Part shown: positions 17,823-27,035 of the stretch, piece by piece
Numbering within the stretch: the first letter of the stretch is position 1
Layout: the number at the start of each line of letters is the position of its first letter
Assembly: GCA_900320905.1 (NCBI GenBank)
Contig: ONTZ01000015.1
Location: forward strand, 1 to 64,000
DNA length: 64,000 nt
Direction: 5' to 3'
From: an uncultured Prevotella sp.
Lineage (GTDB): Bacteria; Bacteroidota; Bacteroidia; Bacteroidales; Bacteroidaceae
Notes under the pieces: generated by a model
The model's database searches: none
What the model saw: the letters and a program-made list of their open reading frames with translations, nothing else
Told to the model about the DNA's origin: nothing
Made by a program: the position numbers and the translations under genes

Positions 17823-20800
17823 ATGGAACAACTAAAGAAACTTTTTCTATGTTTGTTGGCTCTCCTGACAAGTACTATAATGTACGCGCAGGCGGAAATC
17901 AGTGGTACCGTAATTGATGCCACTGGTGAAACGGTTATCGGAGCCACTGTGATGGAGAAGGGTACCTCGAACGGCACAATTACCGATTTCGATGGAAACT
18001 TCACGATTAAGGTGAATGAGGGTACTACGCTCGTATTCTCTTATATCGGATTTAAGACGGTTGAACTTCCTGCCCAGAATGGCATGAAGGTGACACTGAA
18101 TGATGACACTGAAATGCTGCAGGAAGTGGTGGTAACAGGTTACACCACTCAGCGTAAGGCCGACCTTACGGGTGCTATCTCGACTGTAAGCGTTGATGAG
18201 ATGGCCAAACAAAACGAGAACAACCCGATGAAGGCCTTGCAAGGTCGTGTGCCAGGCATGAATATCCAAGCCGATGGTAATCCTTCTGGTGCTGCAACTG
18301 TACGTATCCGTGGTGTCGGAACCTTGAATGATAACGATCCTCTTTACATCATTGACGGTGTGCCAACGAAAGCGGGTATGCACGAGTTGAACGGCAATGA
18401 TATCGAGAGCATTCAGGTACTGAAGGATGCTGCATCAGCCTCTATCTACGGTTCGCGTGCTGCTAATGGTGTGATTATCATCACCACCAAGAAGGGTAAA
18501 GATGGTAAAGTGAAAGTAAACTTCGATGGTAGCATAGCCACATCTTTCTATACGAACAAGATAGAGACTATGAATGCAAGCGAGTGGGGACGAGCCTATT
18601 GGCAGGCATCAGTGAACGACGGTGTGAATCCAAACAACAACAACTTAGGCTACAACTACGACTGGGGCTATGATGCTTATGGTAATCCTGTATTGAATAA
18701 GATGACCATGAACATGTACCTTGATGAGAATGCCTCAGTACGTGCAGGAGATACCGACTGGTTTAAGGAAATCACACGTACAGGTGTGGTACAACAGTAC
18801 AATCTCTCGGTGAGTAACGGATCCGAGAAAGGCAACTCGTTCTTCTCCTTAGGCTACTACGACAACCAGGGTACTATTAAAAAGAGTAATTTCAATCGTT
18901 TGTCGGCTCGTGCAAATGCCGACTACAAGTTATTTGACGAGAAGGTTATTATTGGTGAGAACTTCACCATCAACCGCACTAAAGGCAATGATGCTCCTGG
19001 TGGGGTGCTTGAACATGCGCTTGAATTCAACCCCAACTTCCCCATCTGGGCAGAGAACGGAAAGTATGCTCAGGCGCTTGGTGCTTATTCAGAGCGTGAA
19101 AATCCGCTGAGTATGATTGACAACGCGAAAGACAACGAATATACTCAGTGGCGTATGTTTGGTGACGTACATCTGAGCATTACGCCGTTCAAGAACTTTA
19201 TGATTCGCACCACCCTTGGTATGGACTATACCCAGAAGGAACAGCGTTTCTTCACCTATCCTATTGCCAATGGTAAGGTGATGCGTACCGATAGTGCCGT
19301 TGAAGGTAAACAGGAGCACTGGATGCGATGGATGTGGAACGCCATTGCCACCTATAATCTGGAGATTGGCAAACACCGCGGTGATGCTATGATAGGTACT
19401 GAGGTTAACCGTCAGGATTATAAGATGAATAGTGCCAAGCGTTATGAACTGGCCATTCTGAATACTGACTATATGTGGCCGTCTGCAGGTGCAGGCCGAC
19501 AGTTGGCCGAAGGCTTTGGCGAAGGCTTTAGTCTCGTATCATTCTTTGGTAAAGTAAACTATACCTACGATGATAGATATCTGGCATCCTTCACGATTCG
19601 TCATGACGGTTCAAGCCGATTCGGTACAAACAACCAGTATGGTACATTCCCGTCTGTCAGTGCAGGTTGGCGCATCAGCGAAGAAAAATTCATGGAGAGC
19701 ACCAAAGGTTGGCTTGATAACCTGAAACTACGCTATTCGTGGGGTCAGACTGGTAACCAGGAAATCTCGAACACAGCACGCTACACCTTATATAAGTCGG
19801 TTGTTTCGACAGGTCTGTGGGGCAGTGGTCAGGCAGGATCATCTTACGATATCGCTGGTAAGAACGGTGGATACGACCTCGACAATGGTTACGTGCGTAA
19901 TCAGCGTGGTAATGATGACATCAAGTGGGAGACCACCACACAACATAACATCGGTGTTGACTTTGCCCTCTTGAGAAATGAAATTTACGGTAGTTTTGAC
20001 TGGTTCAATAAAAAGACCACCGACATTCTACTGTTCATGGAAGGTATTGCTGCTATGGGTGAAGGCTCTGGTCAGTGGATCAATGCCGGTGAGGTGAAGA
20101 ACAATGGTTGGGAACTAACAGTTGGCTATCGTCATCGTCTGCCTAACGATTTCTCATGGGACATCAGCGGAAACATTAGTAAATATGTGAATGAGATTAC
20201 CAAGTTGCCTGAAACTGTGGCCGCCAACGGTAAATATGGTGGCAATGGCGTGAAGAGTGTTGTCGGTCATCCGATGTTCTCACAGGTGGGCTATATTTAT
20301 GATGGCATCTTTAAGAGTCAGGAGGAAATAGACAACCATGCTATACAGGAAGGTGCTGGACTAGGCCGCATTCGCTATAGGGACCTGAATGGTGACGGAC
20401 GTATCACTGAGGAAGATCAGGACTGGATTTATGATCCCACACCTGACTTCACATGGGGTCTGAACATTTATCTGCAGTATAAGAACTGGGATTTGACCAT
20501 GTTCTGGCAGGGTGTGCAGGGCGTTGACGTGGATTGTCGCGGCTATAAATCTCAGACCGACTTCTGGGCTAACTCCGCCATCAACGTTCCTTATCTGAAT
20601 AAGGGCAGACGTGCCCTTGATGCTTGGAGTCCCGTCAATCCAGGTAGCGACATCCCCGCGCTCACTACTTCGGATACCAACAACGAAGGCCGCGTGTCTT
20701 CTTATTATATCGAAAATGGTTCGTATGCTAAGTTGCGCACAATACAGTTAGGCTACAATATGCCTAAGAGTCTTACCGACAAGTTGCACTTAGACCGCAT

Positions 20801-20933
20801 CCGTCTTTACGCTTCGGCTCAGAACCTGCTTACTATCAAGAGTGGTAAGTTTACTGGTGCCGATCCTGAGAACCCAGGATTCAACTATCCTATTCCTCTC
20901 AATCTTACATTCGGACTCAATGTTTCATTCTAA
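17823..20933 (+). CDS. SusC/RagA-family TonB-dependent outer-membrane transporter 1
   Basis: Protein of 1036 residues from the ATG at 17823, chosen because a signal peptide (MEQLKKLFLCLLALLTSTIM) starts there and the leader is conserved. Domains: signal peptide, carboxypeptidase-regulatory-like beta domain (about 25-105), TonB box and plug (about 110-230, with RIRGVGTLNDNDPLYIIDGV), and a 22-stranded barrel ending in an aromatic residue (NVSF). It forms a complex with the SusD encoded 15 bp downstream and imports oligosaccharides with TonB energy. The operator and gene context point to fructan. Family assignment is firm; the substrate is inferred from neighbours. Confidence 0.93.
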   Translation: MEQLKKLFLCLLALLTSTIMYAQAEISGTVIDATGETVIGATVMEKGTSNGTITDFDGNFTIKVNEGTTLVFSYIGFKTVELPAQNGMKVTLNDDTEMLQEVVVTGYTTQRKADLTGAISTVSVDEMAKQNENNPMKALQGRVPGMNIQADGNPSGAATVRIRGVGTLNDNDPLYIIDGVPTKAGMHELNGNDIESIQVLKDAASASIYGSRAANGVIIITTKKGKDGKVKVNFDGSIATSFYTNKIETMNASEWGRAYWQASVNDGVNPNNNNLGYNYDWGYDAYGNPVLNKMTMNMYLDENASVRAGDTDWFKEITRTGVVQQYNLSVSNGSEKGNSFFSLGYYDNQGTIKKSNFNRLSARANADYKLFDEKVIIGENFTINRTKGNDAPGGVLEHALEFNPNFPIWAENGKYAQALGAYSERENPLSMIDNAKDNEYTQWRMFGDVHLSITPFKNFMIRTTLGMDYTQKEQRFFTYPIANGKVMRTDSAVEGKQEHWMRWMWNAIATYNLEIGKHRGDAMIGTEVNRQDYKMNSAKRYELAILNTDYMWPSAGAGRQLAEGFGEGFSLVSFFGKVNYTYDDRYLASFTIRHDGSSRFGTNNQYGTFPSVSAGWRISEEKFMESTKGWLDNLKLRYSWGQTGNQEISNTARYTLYKSVVSTGLWGSGQAGSSYDIAGKNGGYDLDNGYVRNQRGNDDIKWETTTQHNIGVDFALLRNEIYGSFDWFNKKTTDILLFMEGIAAMGEGSGQWINAGEVKNNGWELTVGYRHRLPNDFSWDISGNISKYVNEITKLPETVAANGKYGGNGVKSVVGHPMFSQVGYIYDGIFKSQEEIDNHAIQEGAGLGRIRYRDLNGDGRITEEDQDWIYDPTPDFTWGLNIYLQYKNWDLTMFWQGVQGVDVDCRGYKSQTDFWANSAINVPYLNKGRRALDAWSPVNPGSDIPALTTSDTNNEGRVSSYYIENGSYAKLRTIQLGYNMPKSLTDKLHLDRIRLYASAQNLLTIKSGKFTGADPENPGFNYPIPLNLTFGLNVSF

Positions 20934-20948
20934 AATTTAGCAACGATT

Positions 20949-22688
20949 ATGAAAACAATATATAGATCAATCTATGCAATCTGCGCTATCTGTGGTTTGA
21001 TGTCCTGCTCTGACTTCCTTGAGGAACAGGTGCCACAGGCTACACTGACTCAGGACGAGGTAAAGAATCCTGAGTATATCGACAACGTGCTGGTTTCTGC
21101 ATATGCTGGACTGGTTTCGATTGAGGACATGAACGCTTCGTTCTCGCTTTGGAACTACGATACTCGCTCGGATGACGCATATGTCGGTGGTTCTGACTTT
21201 TCGGATGGAGAACCTTTCCACCGTTTGGAAAAGAGTTCTGGTGTGATGACCACTGATTGGCCTTTCAGTTCAATCTGGAACAGATTTTACAACTATCTTT
21301 CACGTGTTAGTCTGTCTCTGGATATTCTGGCAAGTGCCGACCAAGAGAACGCCATCATACAGCAGCGTACTGCAGAGATGAAATTCTTGCGTGCCTACGG
21401 ACACTTCCAGTTGAAGCGTCTGTTTAAGAAAATTCCTTTCGTGAACAAGCCTAATATGGAAGAATCAGACTACAATACTCTCTCCAACACAGAGTATTCT
21501 AACGATGAAGGCTGGCAGCAGATTATCAACGATCTGGAGGATGCCTATGCTGTTCTTCCTGTGACTCAGACAGATAAAGGACGTCCTACAAAGGCTGCCT
21601 GTGCAGCATTCTTGGCAAAAGCATATCTCTACAAGGCATATAGGCAGGATGATGCCAATAGTAATCAGGTGACAGGAATCAACGAGGCTGACCTGCAGAA
21701 AGTTGTGGAATACACAAATGCTTCTATATATAATGGCTATGGTCTTGAAAGTGACCTCCACAATAACTTCCGTCCTGAGGAACAGTACGAGAACGGTAAA
21801 GAGAGTTTGTGGGCCATCCAGTATTCAAGAAACGACGGTACAGTATATGGTAATCTGAATTTCTCGAACCGACTGATTGTGCCATGTATTCCAAAGGTAC
21901 ACGACTCTGGTTGTGATTTCTATAAGCCGTCTCACAACCTGGTTGATGCCTACCGTACTAACAGTGACGGTCTTCCAATACTTGACAATTTTGCTGATGT
22001 TGACTATACCGTTGGTAGCAATCAGACCGTTGATCCACGTCTGTTCGTAACCGTAGGCGTGCCCGGTACTCCTTATATGTTCAACACAAGTTTTATGATT
22101 AGCGAGAGCAACGCCTGGAGCCGTTCAGGCGGTACCTTCGGATATTTCGTATCTCTGAAGCAGAATGTAGACCCTGCTTTGACCGATAGTTACCTTTATT
22201 TGTGCGACTCACAGTGGGCAAGTTCTATGAACCGTATCGTGTTCCGTTATGCAGACGTGTTGTTGATGCGTGCTGAGGCTCTGGCTCAATTAGGACAGAC
22301 TTCAGAGGCTATTTCACTTGTCAATCAGCTGCGCGATCGTGCAGCCGGTATGGCAACCAACAGTATCGTTTCAAACTATCCTAATAAATATGGCGTACAC
22401 TATGCAGTTGGCAAGTACAACGGTTCGTACTCAAAAGACGAAGCCATGAAAATAATCAAAATGGAGCGCCGTTTGGAACTGGCTATGGAGAGTGAGCGAT
22501 TCTTCGATCTTGTACGCTGGGGCGACGCTGCTACTGTACTGAACAAGTATTATACCAGCGAGAGCGAGAAGATGAATTTCCTGAGTGGATCACAGTTTAC
22601 GGCAAACAAAAACGAATACCTGCCTGTTCCTTGGGAGCAGATGGCCGCATCGAACGGACACTACACACAGAACTGCGGACAGTGGTAA
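20949..22688 (+). CDS. SusD/RagB-family surface lipoprotein 1
   Basis: Lipoprotein of 579 residues. The signal peptide ends in the lipobox LMSC (Cys about residue 21), so it is anchored at the outer membrane. The body shows helical TPR-like segments typical of SusD, for example KFLRAYGHFQLKRLF near 140 and the C-terminal conserved RRLELAMESERFFDLVRWG near 510-528. It acts as the lid on SusC 1 and binds oligosaccharides. It starts 15 bp after susC 1. The first bases (ATGAAAACAATATATAG) and the signal peptide closely match those of the next gene and of SusD 2. Confidence 0.93.
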   Translation: MKTIYRSIYAICAICGLMSCSDFLEEQVPQATLTQDEVKNPEYIDNVLVSAYAGLVSIEDMNASFSLWNYDTRSDDAYVGGSDFSDGEPFHRLEKSSGVMTTDWPFSSIWNRFYNYLSRVSLSLDILASADQENAIIQQRTAEMKFLRAYGHFQLKRLFKKIPFVNKPNMEESDYNTLSNTEYSNDEGWQQIINDLEDAYAVLPVTQTDKGRPTKAACAAFLAKAYLYKAYRQDDANSNQVTGINEADLQKVVEYTNASIYNGYGLESDLHNNFRPEEQYENGKESLWAIQYSRNDGTVYGNLNFSNRLIVPCIPKVHDSGCDFYKPSHNLVDAYRTNSDGLPILDNFADVDYTVGSNQTVDPRLFVTVGVPGTPYMFNTSFMISESNAWSRSGGTFGYFVSLKQNVDPALTDSYLYLCDSQWASSMNRIVFRYADVLLMRAEALAQLGQTSEAISLVNQLRDRAAGMATNSIVSNYPNKYGVHYAVGKYNGSYSKDEAMKIIKMERRLELAMESERFFDLVRWGDAATVLNKYYTSESEKMNFLSGSQFTANKNEYLPVPWEQMAASNGHYTQNCGQW

Positions 22689-22725
22689 TTTGGAATTAAG
22701 ATTGTAGAATTAAGAATTTAGAGTT

Positions 22726-24114
22726 ATGAAAACGATATATAGCATCATCTGCGCAATCTGCGTAATGTGCGGGTTTAGTGCCTGTAGCGACGATCATACA
22801 GGCAGCATCGACGTGAAAGGTTCATGCCTAGTTGAGAAGTTCGTGCTAAACGGGCAATACGAAGGCATTATCAACACAGAGAAAAGATTGGTGAAGGTGA
22901 AAGTACCTGTTGACTTTGACCAAAAGAATTCAATGGAAATAACCAGTCTGACTGTTTCTTCTGGAGCCCAGACAAATATGAAGGTGGGCGACCGCATCAA
23001 TTTCGATGGCGACAGGACACTGCATATCCAGAACGGCGATCTGGTAATGGATTATCAGATAAGTGTTCGTAACGACGAGGCTCTGATGTCGCTCTTCATT
23101 CTGGAAGGCGTGAAAGGTGCCATTAACCAGCAGGACAAGACTATCACCGTGAGTGTGATGGCCAACAGCGGTATCGACCTGAGCAATGCCACTTTCGAAA
23201 TAGAGTGTAGCGAGGACGCTACCTGCAGTCCTGCCAGCGGTACTAAAGGAAACTTTACCGAGCCGTTCCAGATAACACTGAACGATAATACAGCCACAAC
23301 AGTATATACTGTATTTGTGACACTGATAGCCGATCCTGTGGCAATATTCGTGGGCGAGGCTGAGAACATAGAGTTACTCAATGATGAGGAGAAGGCCGCT
23401 GCCAAGTGGCTGACAGGAAATATTGAGAGTGCTGCCTATGCCTCATGGAGCGACGTAGCAAGCGGAAACATCTCTTTAGAGAAGTGTAAACTCGTCTTCT
23501 TCCACCGTCATTGCTCGTCATACGGTAATTACAACGGCTTTGCAGAGGCCGAGAATGGTGCCATGACTGCTCTGCCAAAGATGAAGGAACTCTGGCAGAA
23601 GGGCGTGGGATTTGTACTGGGACGTTCGGCAGTAAACTATGCCATCGCACTTGGAGCAATGCCTGAAGATGCTTATCCCAACAATGTTTGGGGTGGCGGA
23701 GGCGGTGAAGGCTCCGACCTCATGGGTGAAGATCCTTGGCATTTCTATGCCTATGACATTACACATTCACTGTGGAAGAACCTAAAGACCTATCCTGGTG
23801 CAGCCGACAATGCTGTCTATACTTTGGATAATGGATACACAATCTGTAACACCACATCACAATATGGTTTCTGGGATACCTATCAAGATGGTAAGGATGC
23901 CTTTGAGACCAAGACTGGTGGTCGTGCTCTTGGTGGCGACAACAGCGTATCATCGTGGGAATTGAAGACTGCAAATGGTGAGTTCGGTAAAGGTGGTATC
24001 ATCTGCTTTGGCTCTGGACTCTTTGACTGGAACTCTCCTACCCCATATGAATCGAACTATCACGACAATATGGGACAGATTATGCTCAATGCATTTGATT
24101 ACTTGACGAAGTAA
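22726..24114 (+). CDS. surface glycan-binding lipoprotein 1 (SusE position, DUF4960-like)
   Basis: Lipoprotein of 462 residues (lipobox FSAC). The N-terminal part (about 25-205) contains two beta-sandwich repeats of the DUF5018 kind, each with a hydrophobic hairpin. The C-terminal half (about 210-462) looks like the domain annotated DUF4960 in fructan loci; these family names are from memory and need a profile search. It sits directly after susD, the position of surface glycan-binding proteins, and the C-terminal domain is recognisably related to that of the equivalent protein in the second half of the locus. It probably captures fructan at the surface. Confidence 0.72.
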   Translation: MKTIYSIICAICVMCGFSACSDDHTGSIDVKGSCLVEKFVLNGQYEGIINTEKRLVKVKVPVDFDQKNSMEITSLTVSSGAQTNMKVGDRINFDGDRTLHIQNGDLVMDYQISVRNDEALMSLFILEGVKGAINQQDKTITVSVMANSGIDLSNATFEIECSEDATCSPASGTKGNFTEPFQITLNDNTATTVYTVFVTLIADPVAIFVGEAENIELLNDEEKAAAKWLTGNIESAAYASWSDVASGNISLEKCKLVFFHRHCSSYGNYNGFAEAENGAMTALPKMKELWQKGVGFVLGRSAVNYAIALGAMPEDAYPNNVWGGGGGEGSDLMGEDPWHFYAYDITHSLWKNLKTYPGAADNAVYTLDNGYTICNTTSQYGFWDTYQDGKDAFETKTGGRALGGDNSVSSWELKTANGEFGKGGIICFGSGLFDWNSPTPYESNYHDNMGQIMLNAFDYLTK

Positions 24115-24115
24115 A

Positions 24116-24147
24116 ATTGAAGAATTGAATAATTGAAAATTGAAAAG
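24116..24147. repeat. ATTGAANA tandem repeat in the intergenic spacer
   Basis: Four units (ATTGAAGA, ATTGAATA, ATTGAAA, ATTGAAAAG) fill the spacer before the GH32-like gene. A TTG within it could be mistaken for a start codon; the ATG at 24151 is preferred. Confidence 0.8.
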
Positions 24148-24150
24148 ATT

Positions 24151-25749
24151 ATGAAGACAATGATATATTCAGTATTCGCACTCATGCTGTCAGCCTCTGC
24201 GCTGACAGCGTGCAGCGACGATGAGTTCAGCGGTGATTCCGCCAAGGACTGGAATGGTACAACAACATTCTTCACTCCTACCGATGAACAGGGCTTCGGG
24301 ACCTACTATACACCTGCTGTAGGACGCGTGGGCGACCCAATGCCTTTCTATGATCAGAAATCTGGTGATTTTAAGGTGCTCTATCTTCAGGAATTCATAA
24401 ACAATATGACTTTCCGCTTCCATCCTATCTGGGCAGTAACAACCAAGGACGGCGCCAACTATGAGTCTATGGGTGAGATTATACCCTTCGGAAGCAATGA
24501 CTATCAGCAAGATGCAGCCCTGGGTACGGGGTGTGCCTACGAGAAAGATGGTATGTACTATATTTACTATACTGGTCACAATGGTCATTGCAAGAACCGC
24601 GAGGTAGTGATGCGTGCCACATCAACCGACTTTAAAACTTGGACAAAGGACGAACTATGGACTCTCAACGGACCTGAATTCGGTTACTCTGGCAATGACT
24701 TCCGCGATCCACAGATATTTGTTGCCGATGATAACCTGTATCACATGGTCATCTCTACCTACCCCAATGGTGGTGGTGACCCTGTATTCGCAGAGTTCAA
24801 GTCAAGCGACCTGAAGAATTGGGAGCACGTGGGACGTATCCGTATGATCTGGGACCGTATGCTAGAGTGCCCAGACATCTTCAAGATGGGCAACTACTGG
24901 TACCTGGTCTATAGTGAGAGTTTCCGCACAAGTTGGAGTCGTAAAGTGAAATATATGGTGGCTTCGACCTATGAGGAACTGAAAAGTTGCTTCAACGACG
25001 GTCCAAAGTGGCCTGCCGATGGCCATGAGGGCGTGCTTGACAGCCGTGCTTTCTACGCAGGTAAGACTGCCTCGAATGGTACCGATCGTTATATCTGGGG
25101 CTGGTGTCCGTTCCGTTCAGGTGCTGACATCCATGAGAAAAATATCAACGTAGGTGCTGGTGATGGTAACGAACCTAACTGGAGTGGTGCGCTGGTGTGC
25201 CACAAACTTATCCAGCATGCCGATGGTACACTGACGCTCGGTGCAGTGCCTGCAATGGCTGCAAAGTATGGAAAGACTGCAGATGCAAGTGTAAAGGCCA
25301 GCAACAATTATAATGGTGGTACACTGAGTGGTGATGACGCCTATGTGCTCTACAGTCGTCTGGGTACTTGCAACCACATCTCGTTCACTGTGAAGACTTC
25401 GAACAACTGGGATAAGTTTGGTATATCGTTTGTTCGCGGTACAGACTCGGAGAAGTATTATACGATTGTCGTCAATCCTGAGGATGATAACCACCGGAAG
25501 GTTAACTTTGAGCAGGAAGGCTCGGCAGGTAAGGGGTTCATCGAGGGCATTGATGGCTACTGGTTCGAACGTCCTGCCGACAATACCTACAACATCGATA
25601 TCTATACTGATAACTCCGTTTTGGTGATGTACATCAACGATGTCTGTGCCTATACTCAGCGTATCTATGGCATCCAGAAGAACTGCTGGAGTATTAATAA
25701 CTACGGCGGTTCCATCACTGTGAGCGACTTGAAAGTCAGCCAGCAATAA
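24151..25749 (+). CDS. divergent GH32-like surface lipoprotein
   Basis: Lipoprotein of 532 residues (signal peptide, lipobox LTAC). A five-bladed beta-propeller of the GH32/GH43 clan is suggested by three acidic motifs in the right order: GDPMPF near residue 59 (replacing the usual WMNDPNG nucleophile motif), FRDPQIF (stabiliser Asp, near 188) and LECPDIF (acid/base Glu, near 239). The C-terminal part (about 390-532) is a lectin-like beta-sandwich. All three catalytic acids are present, but the nucleophile motif has lost W-M-N. It may be a fructan hydrolase with altered specificity or a binding protein. It lies in the susC 1 operon. Confidence 0.7.
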   Translation: MKTMIYSVFALMLSASALTACSDDEFSGDSAKDWNGTTTFFTPTDEQGFGTYYTPAVGRVGDPMPFYDQKSGDFKVLYLQEFINNMTFRFHPIWAVTTKDGANYESMGEIIPFGSNDYQQDAALGTGCAYEKDGMYYIYYTGHNGHCKNREVVMRATSTDFKTWTKDELWTLNGPEFGYSGNDFRDPQIFVADDNLYHMVISTYPNGGGDPVFAEFKSSDLKNWEHVGRIRMIWDRMLECPDIFKMGNYWYLVYSESFRTSWSRKVKYMVASTYEELKSCFNDGPKWPADGHEGVLDSRAFYAGKTASNGTDRYIWGWCPFRSGADIHEKNINVGAGDGNEPNWSGALVCHKLIQHADGTLTLGAVPAMAAKYGKTADASVKASNNYNGGTLSGDDAYVLYSRLGTCNHISFTVKTSNNWDKFGISFVRGTDSEKYYTIVVNPEDDNHRKVNFEQEGSAGKGFIEGIDGYWFERPADNTYNIDIYTDNSVLVMYINDVCAYTQRIYGIQKNCWSINNYGGSITVSDLKVSQQ

Positions 25750-25776
25750 ACATATAATTATAATAATATAACAACA

Positions 25777-26706
25777 ATGAAAAAATTATTTTTACTGGCA
25801 ACGATGTTTGCCGCAACAGTGTGTAACGCTCAGACCGTGCTGTGGGATGGCGAAGACAAAGAAGTAGGAAGTGATGGTGGATTCTGGAACCGTGCAGAAC
25901 CTACCGTAGTGGAAGAAGACGGTAATAAGTGTTTGAAGATAACCACTAAAGACAATCCTGGTGGCTGGGACAAGGAACACTGCAATGCAGGTCTGCCTTT
26001 GGGTGATGTCGATTTCAAGGGTCTGCGCCGCATGACCATGCGCATCAAGATGAGTATCAATCACAACGTGCTGGTGAAACTGGTAAAGGATGGCGATGGC
26101 GGCTACTCTACAGGACGCCTGTTTTGGTGTGGCGATGCTGATCAGTGGAACATCCTGACCTTCGAGTTTGCTGCTGGTCCTGACAATGAGAAGATTTCGG
26201 ATACAGGCAATACGGTGCTCGAGATTTGGCCTTTCGAGGATGGTGGCGATGCATTGGCTAATGTGGGTCAGACCATATATATCGATGATGTCAAGATGGA
26301 AGGTCCCATGGTGGATGGCAAGGGCATTCTTGCACTCCCCGACAACTCGCTGACAGGTGAGGTGACGGTAACCGGTGTCATCGGCAAGGGTAATTATCAG
26401 TGTACTTGGGATGGTGACTGGCATCCGGAAGCCTATGATGACTATGCCTTGTTGGCTGCCAAACTGGCTCCAACAGCAACCAAACTCGACGTAAGCGGTG
26501 CTGGACGCTGGGATGAAGACTGGGATGTCATTAAGGCCAAGTGCCCGGGTATCGAGATTATTACAGAAACGTCTACAGGTATTCAGCAAACAAACATGTA
26601 TCAGGATGCTACCAACGAGACCTACACACTTACTGGCGTGCGTGTGGCTACTCCTACAGAGAAAGGTATCTATATCGTAGGTGGTCGCAAGGTACTTGTA
26701 AAATAA
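25777..26706 (+). CDS. secreted carbohydrate-binding-like protein with type IX-like C-terminal tail
   Basis: Protein of 309 residues with an N-terminal signal peptide (MKKLFLLATMFAATVCNAQ) and no lipobox. Residues about 22-175 look like a galactose-binding-type beta-sandwich (LWDGEDKEVGSDGGFW through TIYIDDVKMEG). The last about 30 residues, with YTLTGVRV, GIYIVGG and RKVLVK, match the C-terminal pattern common on Prevotella secreted proteins and related to type IX secretion signals. It is the last gene of the susC 1 operon, followed by a terminator. A long open frame exists on the opposite strand, but the signal peptide and tail support this strand. Function beyond binding is not known. Confidence 0.72.
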   Translation: MKKLFLLATMFAATVCNAQTVLWDGEDKEVGSDGGFWNRAEPTVVEEDGNKCLKITTKDNPGGWDKEHCNAGLPLGDVDFKGLRRMTMRIKMSINHNVLVKLVKDGDGGYSTGRLFWCGDADQWNILTFEFAAGPDNEKISDTGNTVLEIWPFEDGGDALANVGQTIYIDDVKMEGPMVDGKGILALPDNSLTGEVTVTGVIGKGNYQCTWDGDWHPEAYDDYALLAAKLAPTATKLDVSGAGRWDEDWDVIKAKCPGIEIITETSTGIQQTNMYQDATNETYTLTGVRVATPTEKGIYIVGGRKVLVK

Positions 26707-26745
26707 GTAGATATCAATTCTTAGGAACATTATCCTAACTTATAT

Positions 26746-26782
26746 GCGCCCAGACATCAGATGGATTGTCCGGGCGCTTTTT
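26746..26782 (+). terminator. Rho-independent terminator of the susC 1 operon
   Basis: Stem GCGCCCAGAC / GTCCGGGCGC (one mismatch), 12-nt loop, followed by TTTTT. It lies about 40 bp after the last gene of the operon. Confidence 0.8.
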
Positions 26783-26815
26783 AGTATTAGAGACGCCATT
26801 AGTCTATATATAATC

Positions 26816-26883
26816 CCCCCACTGGGGGTAAAGTCTGCCCCGAATTCAGGGCAAGGTTTTGCACCCCAGGGGATGGCTTGCCC
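26816..26883. other. GC-rich, multiply folded intergenic segment
   Basis: Within the 329-bp gap before regulator 2 there is a run of inverted repeats: CCCCC-act-GGGGG (26816-26828), GCCC/GGGC around GAATTC, and GGGCAAG (26849-26855) pairing with CTTGCCC (26877-26883) around CCCC-a-GGGG. The composition differs sharply from the AT-rich spacers nearby. No convincing ORF is seen. Its role is unknown; it could be a structured RNA or a degenerate repeat. Confidence 0.5.
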
Positions 26884-27001
26884 GAAATCTCAGGCATAAA
26901 AAACGACTTCGGAATGGCTTCCTCTGCTTCTTGGTTGATGATCCCGGCCCCTTTTCCCACACTTTTTTTTGTAACAAAGAACTTTTTTATTCTTTTTTTG
27001 C

Positions 27002-27009
27002 TATCTTTG
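27002..27009 (+). promoter_or_regulatory. -7 box of regulator 2
   Basis: TATCTTTG, 26 bp before the ATG at 27036, giving a leader of about 20 nt. No clear -33 TTTG and no operator-like GAACG element are visible here. Confidence 0.6.
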
Positions 27010-27035
27010 CAGCAGCAAACTGATTTCAAACAACT

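Noticed and set aside
25792..26730. 312-codon minus-strand frame opposite the last gene of the susC 1 operon
   Set aside because: The plus strand has a signal peptide, operon context and a recognised C-terminal tail; the minus frame has none.
26799..27029. 76-codon minus-strand frame before regulator 2
   Set aside because: It crosses the folded GC-rich segment and the promoter of regulator 2, with no family match recognised.
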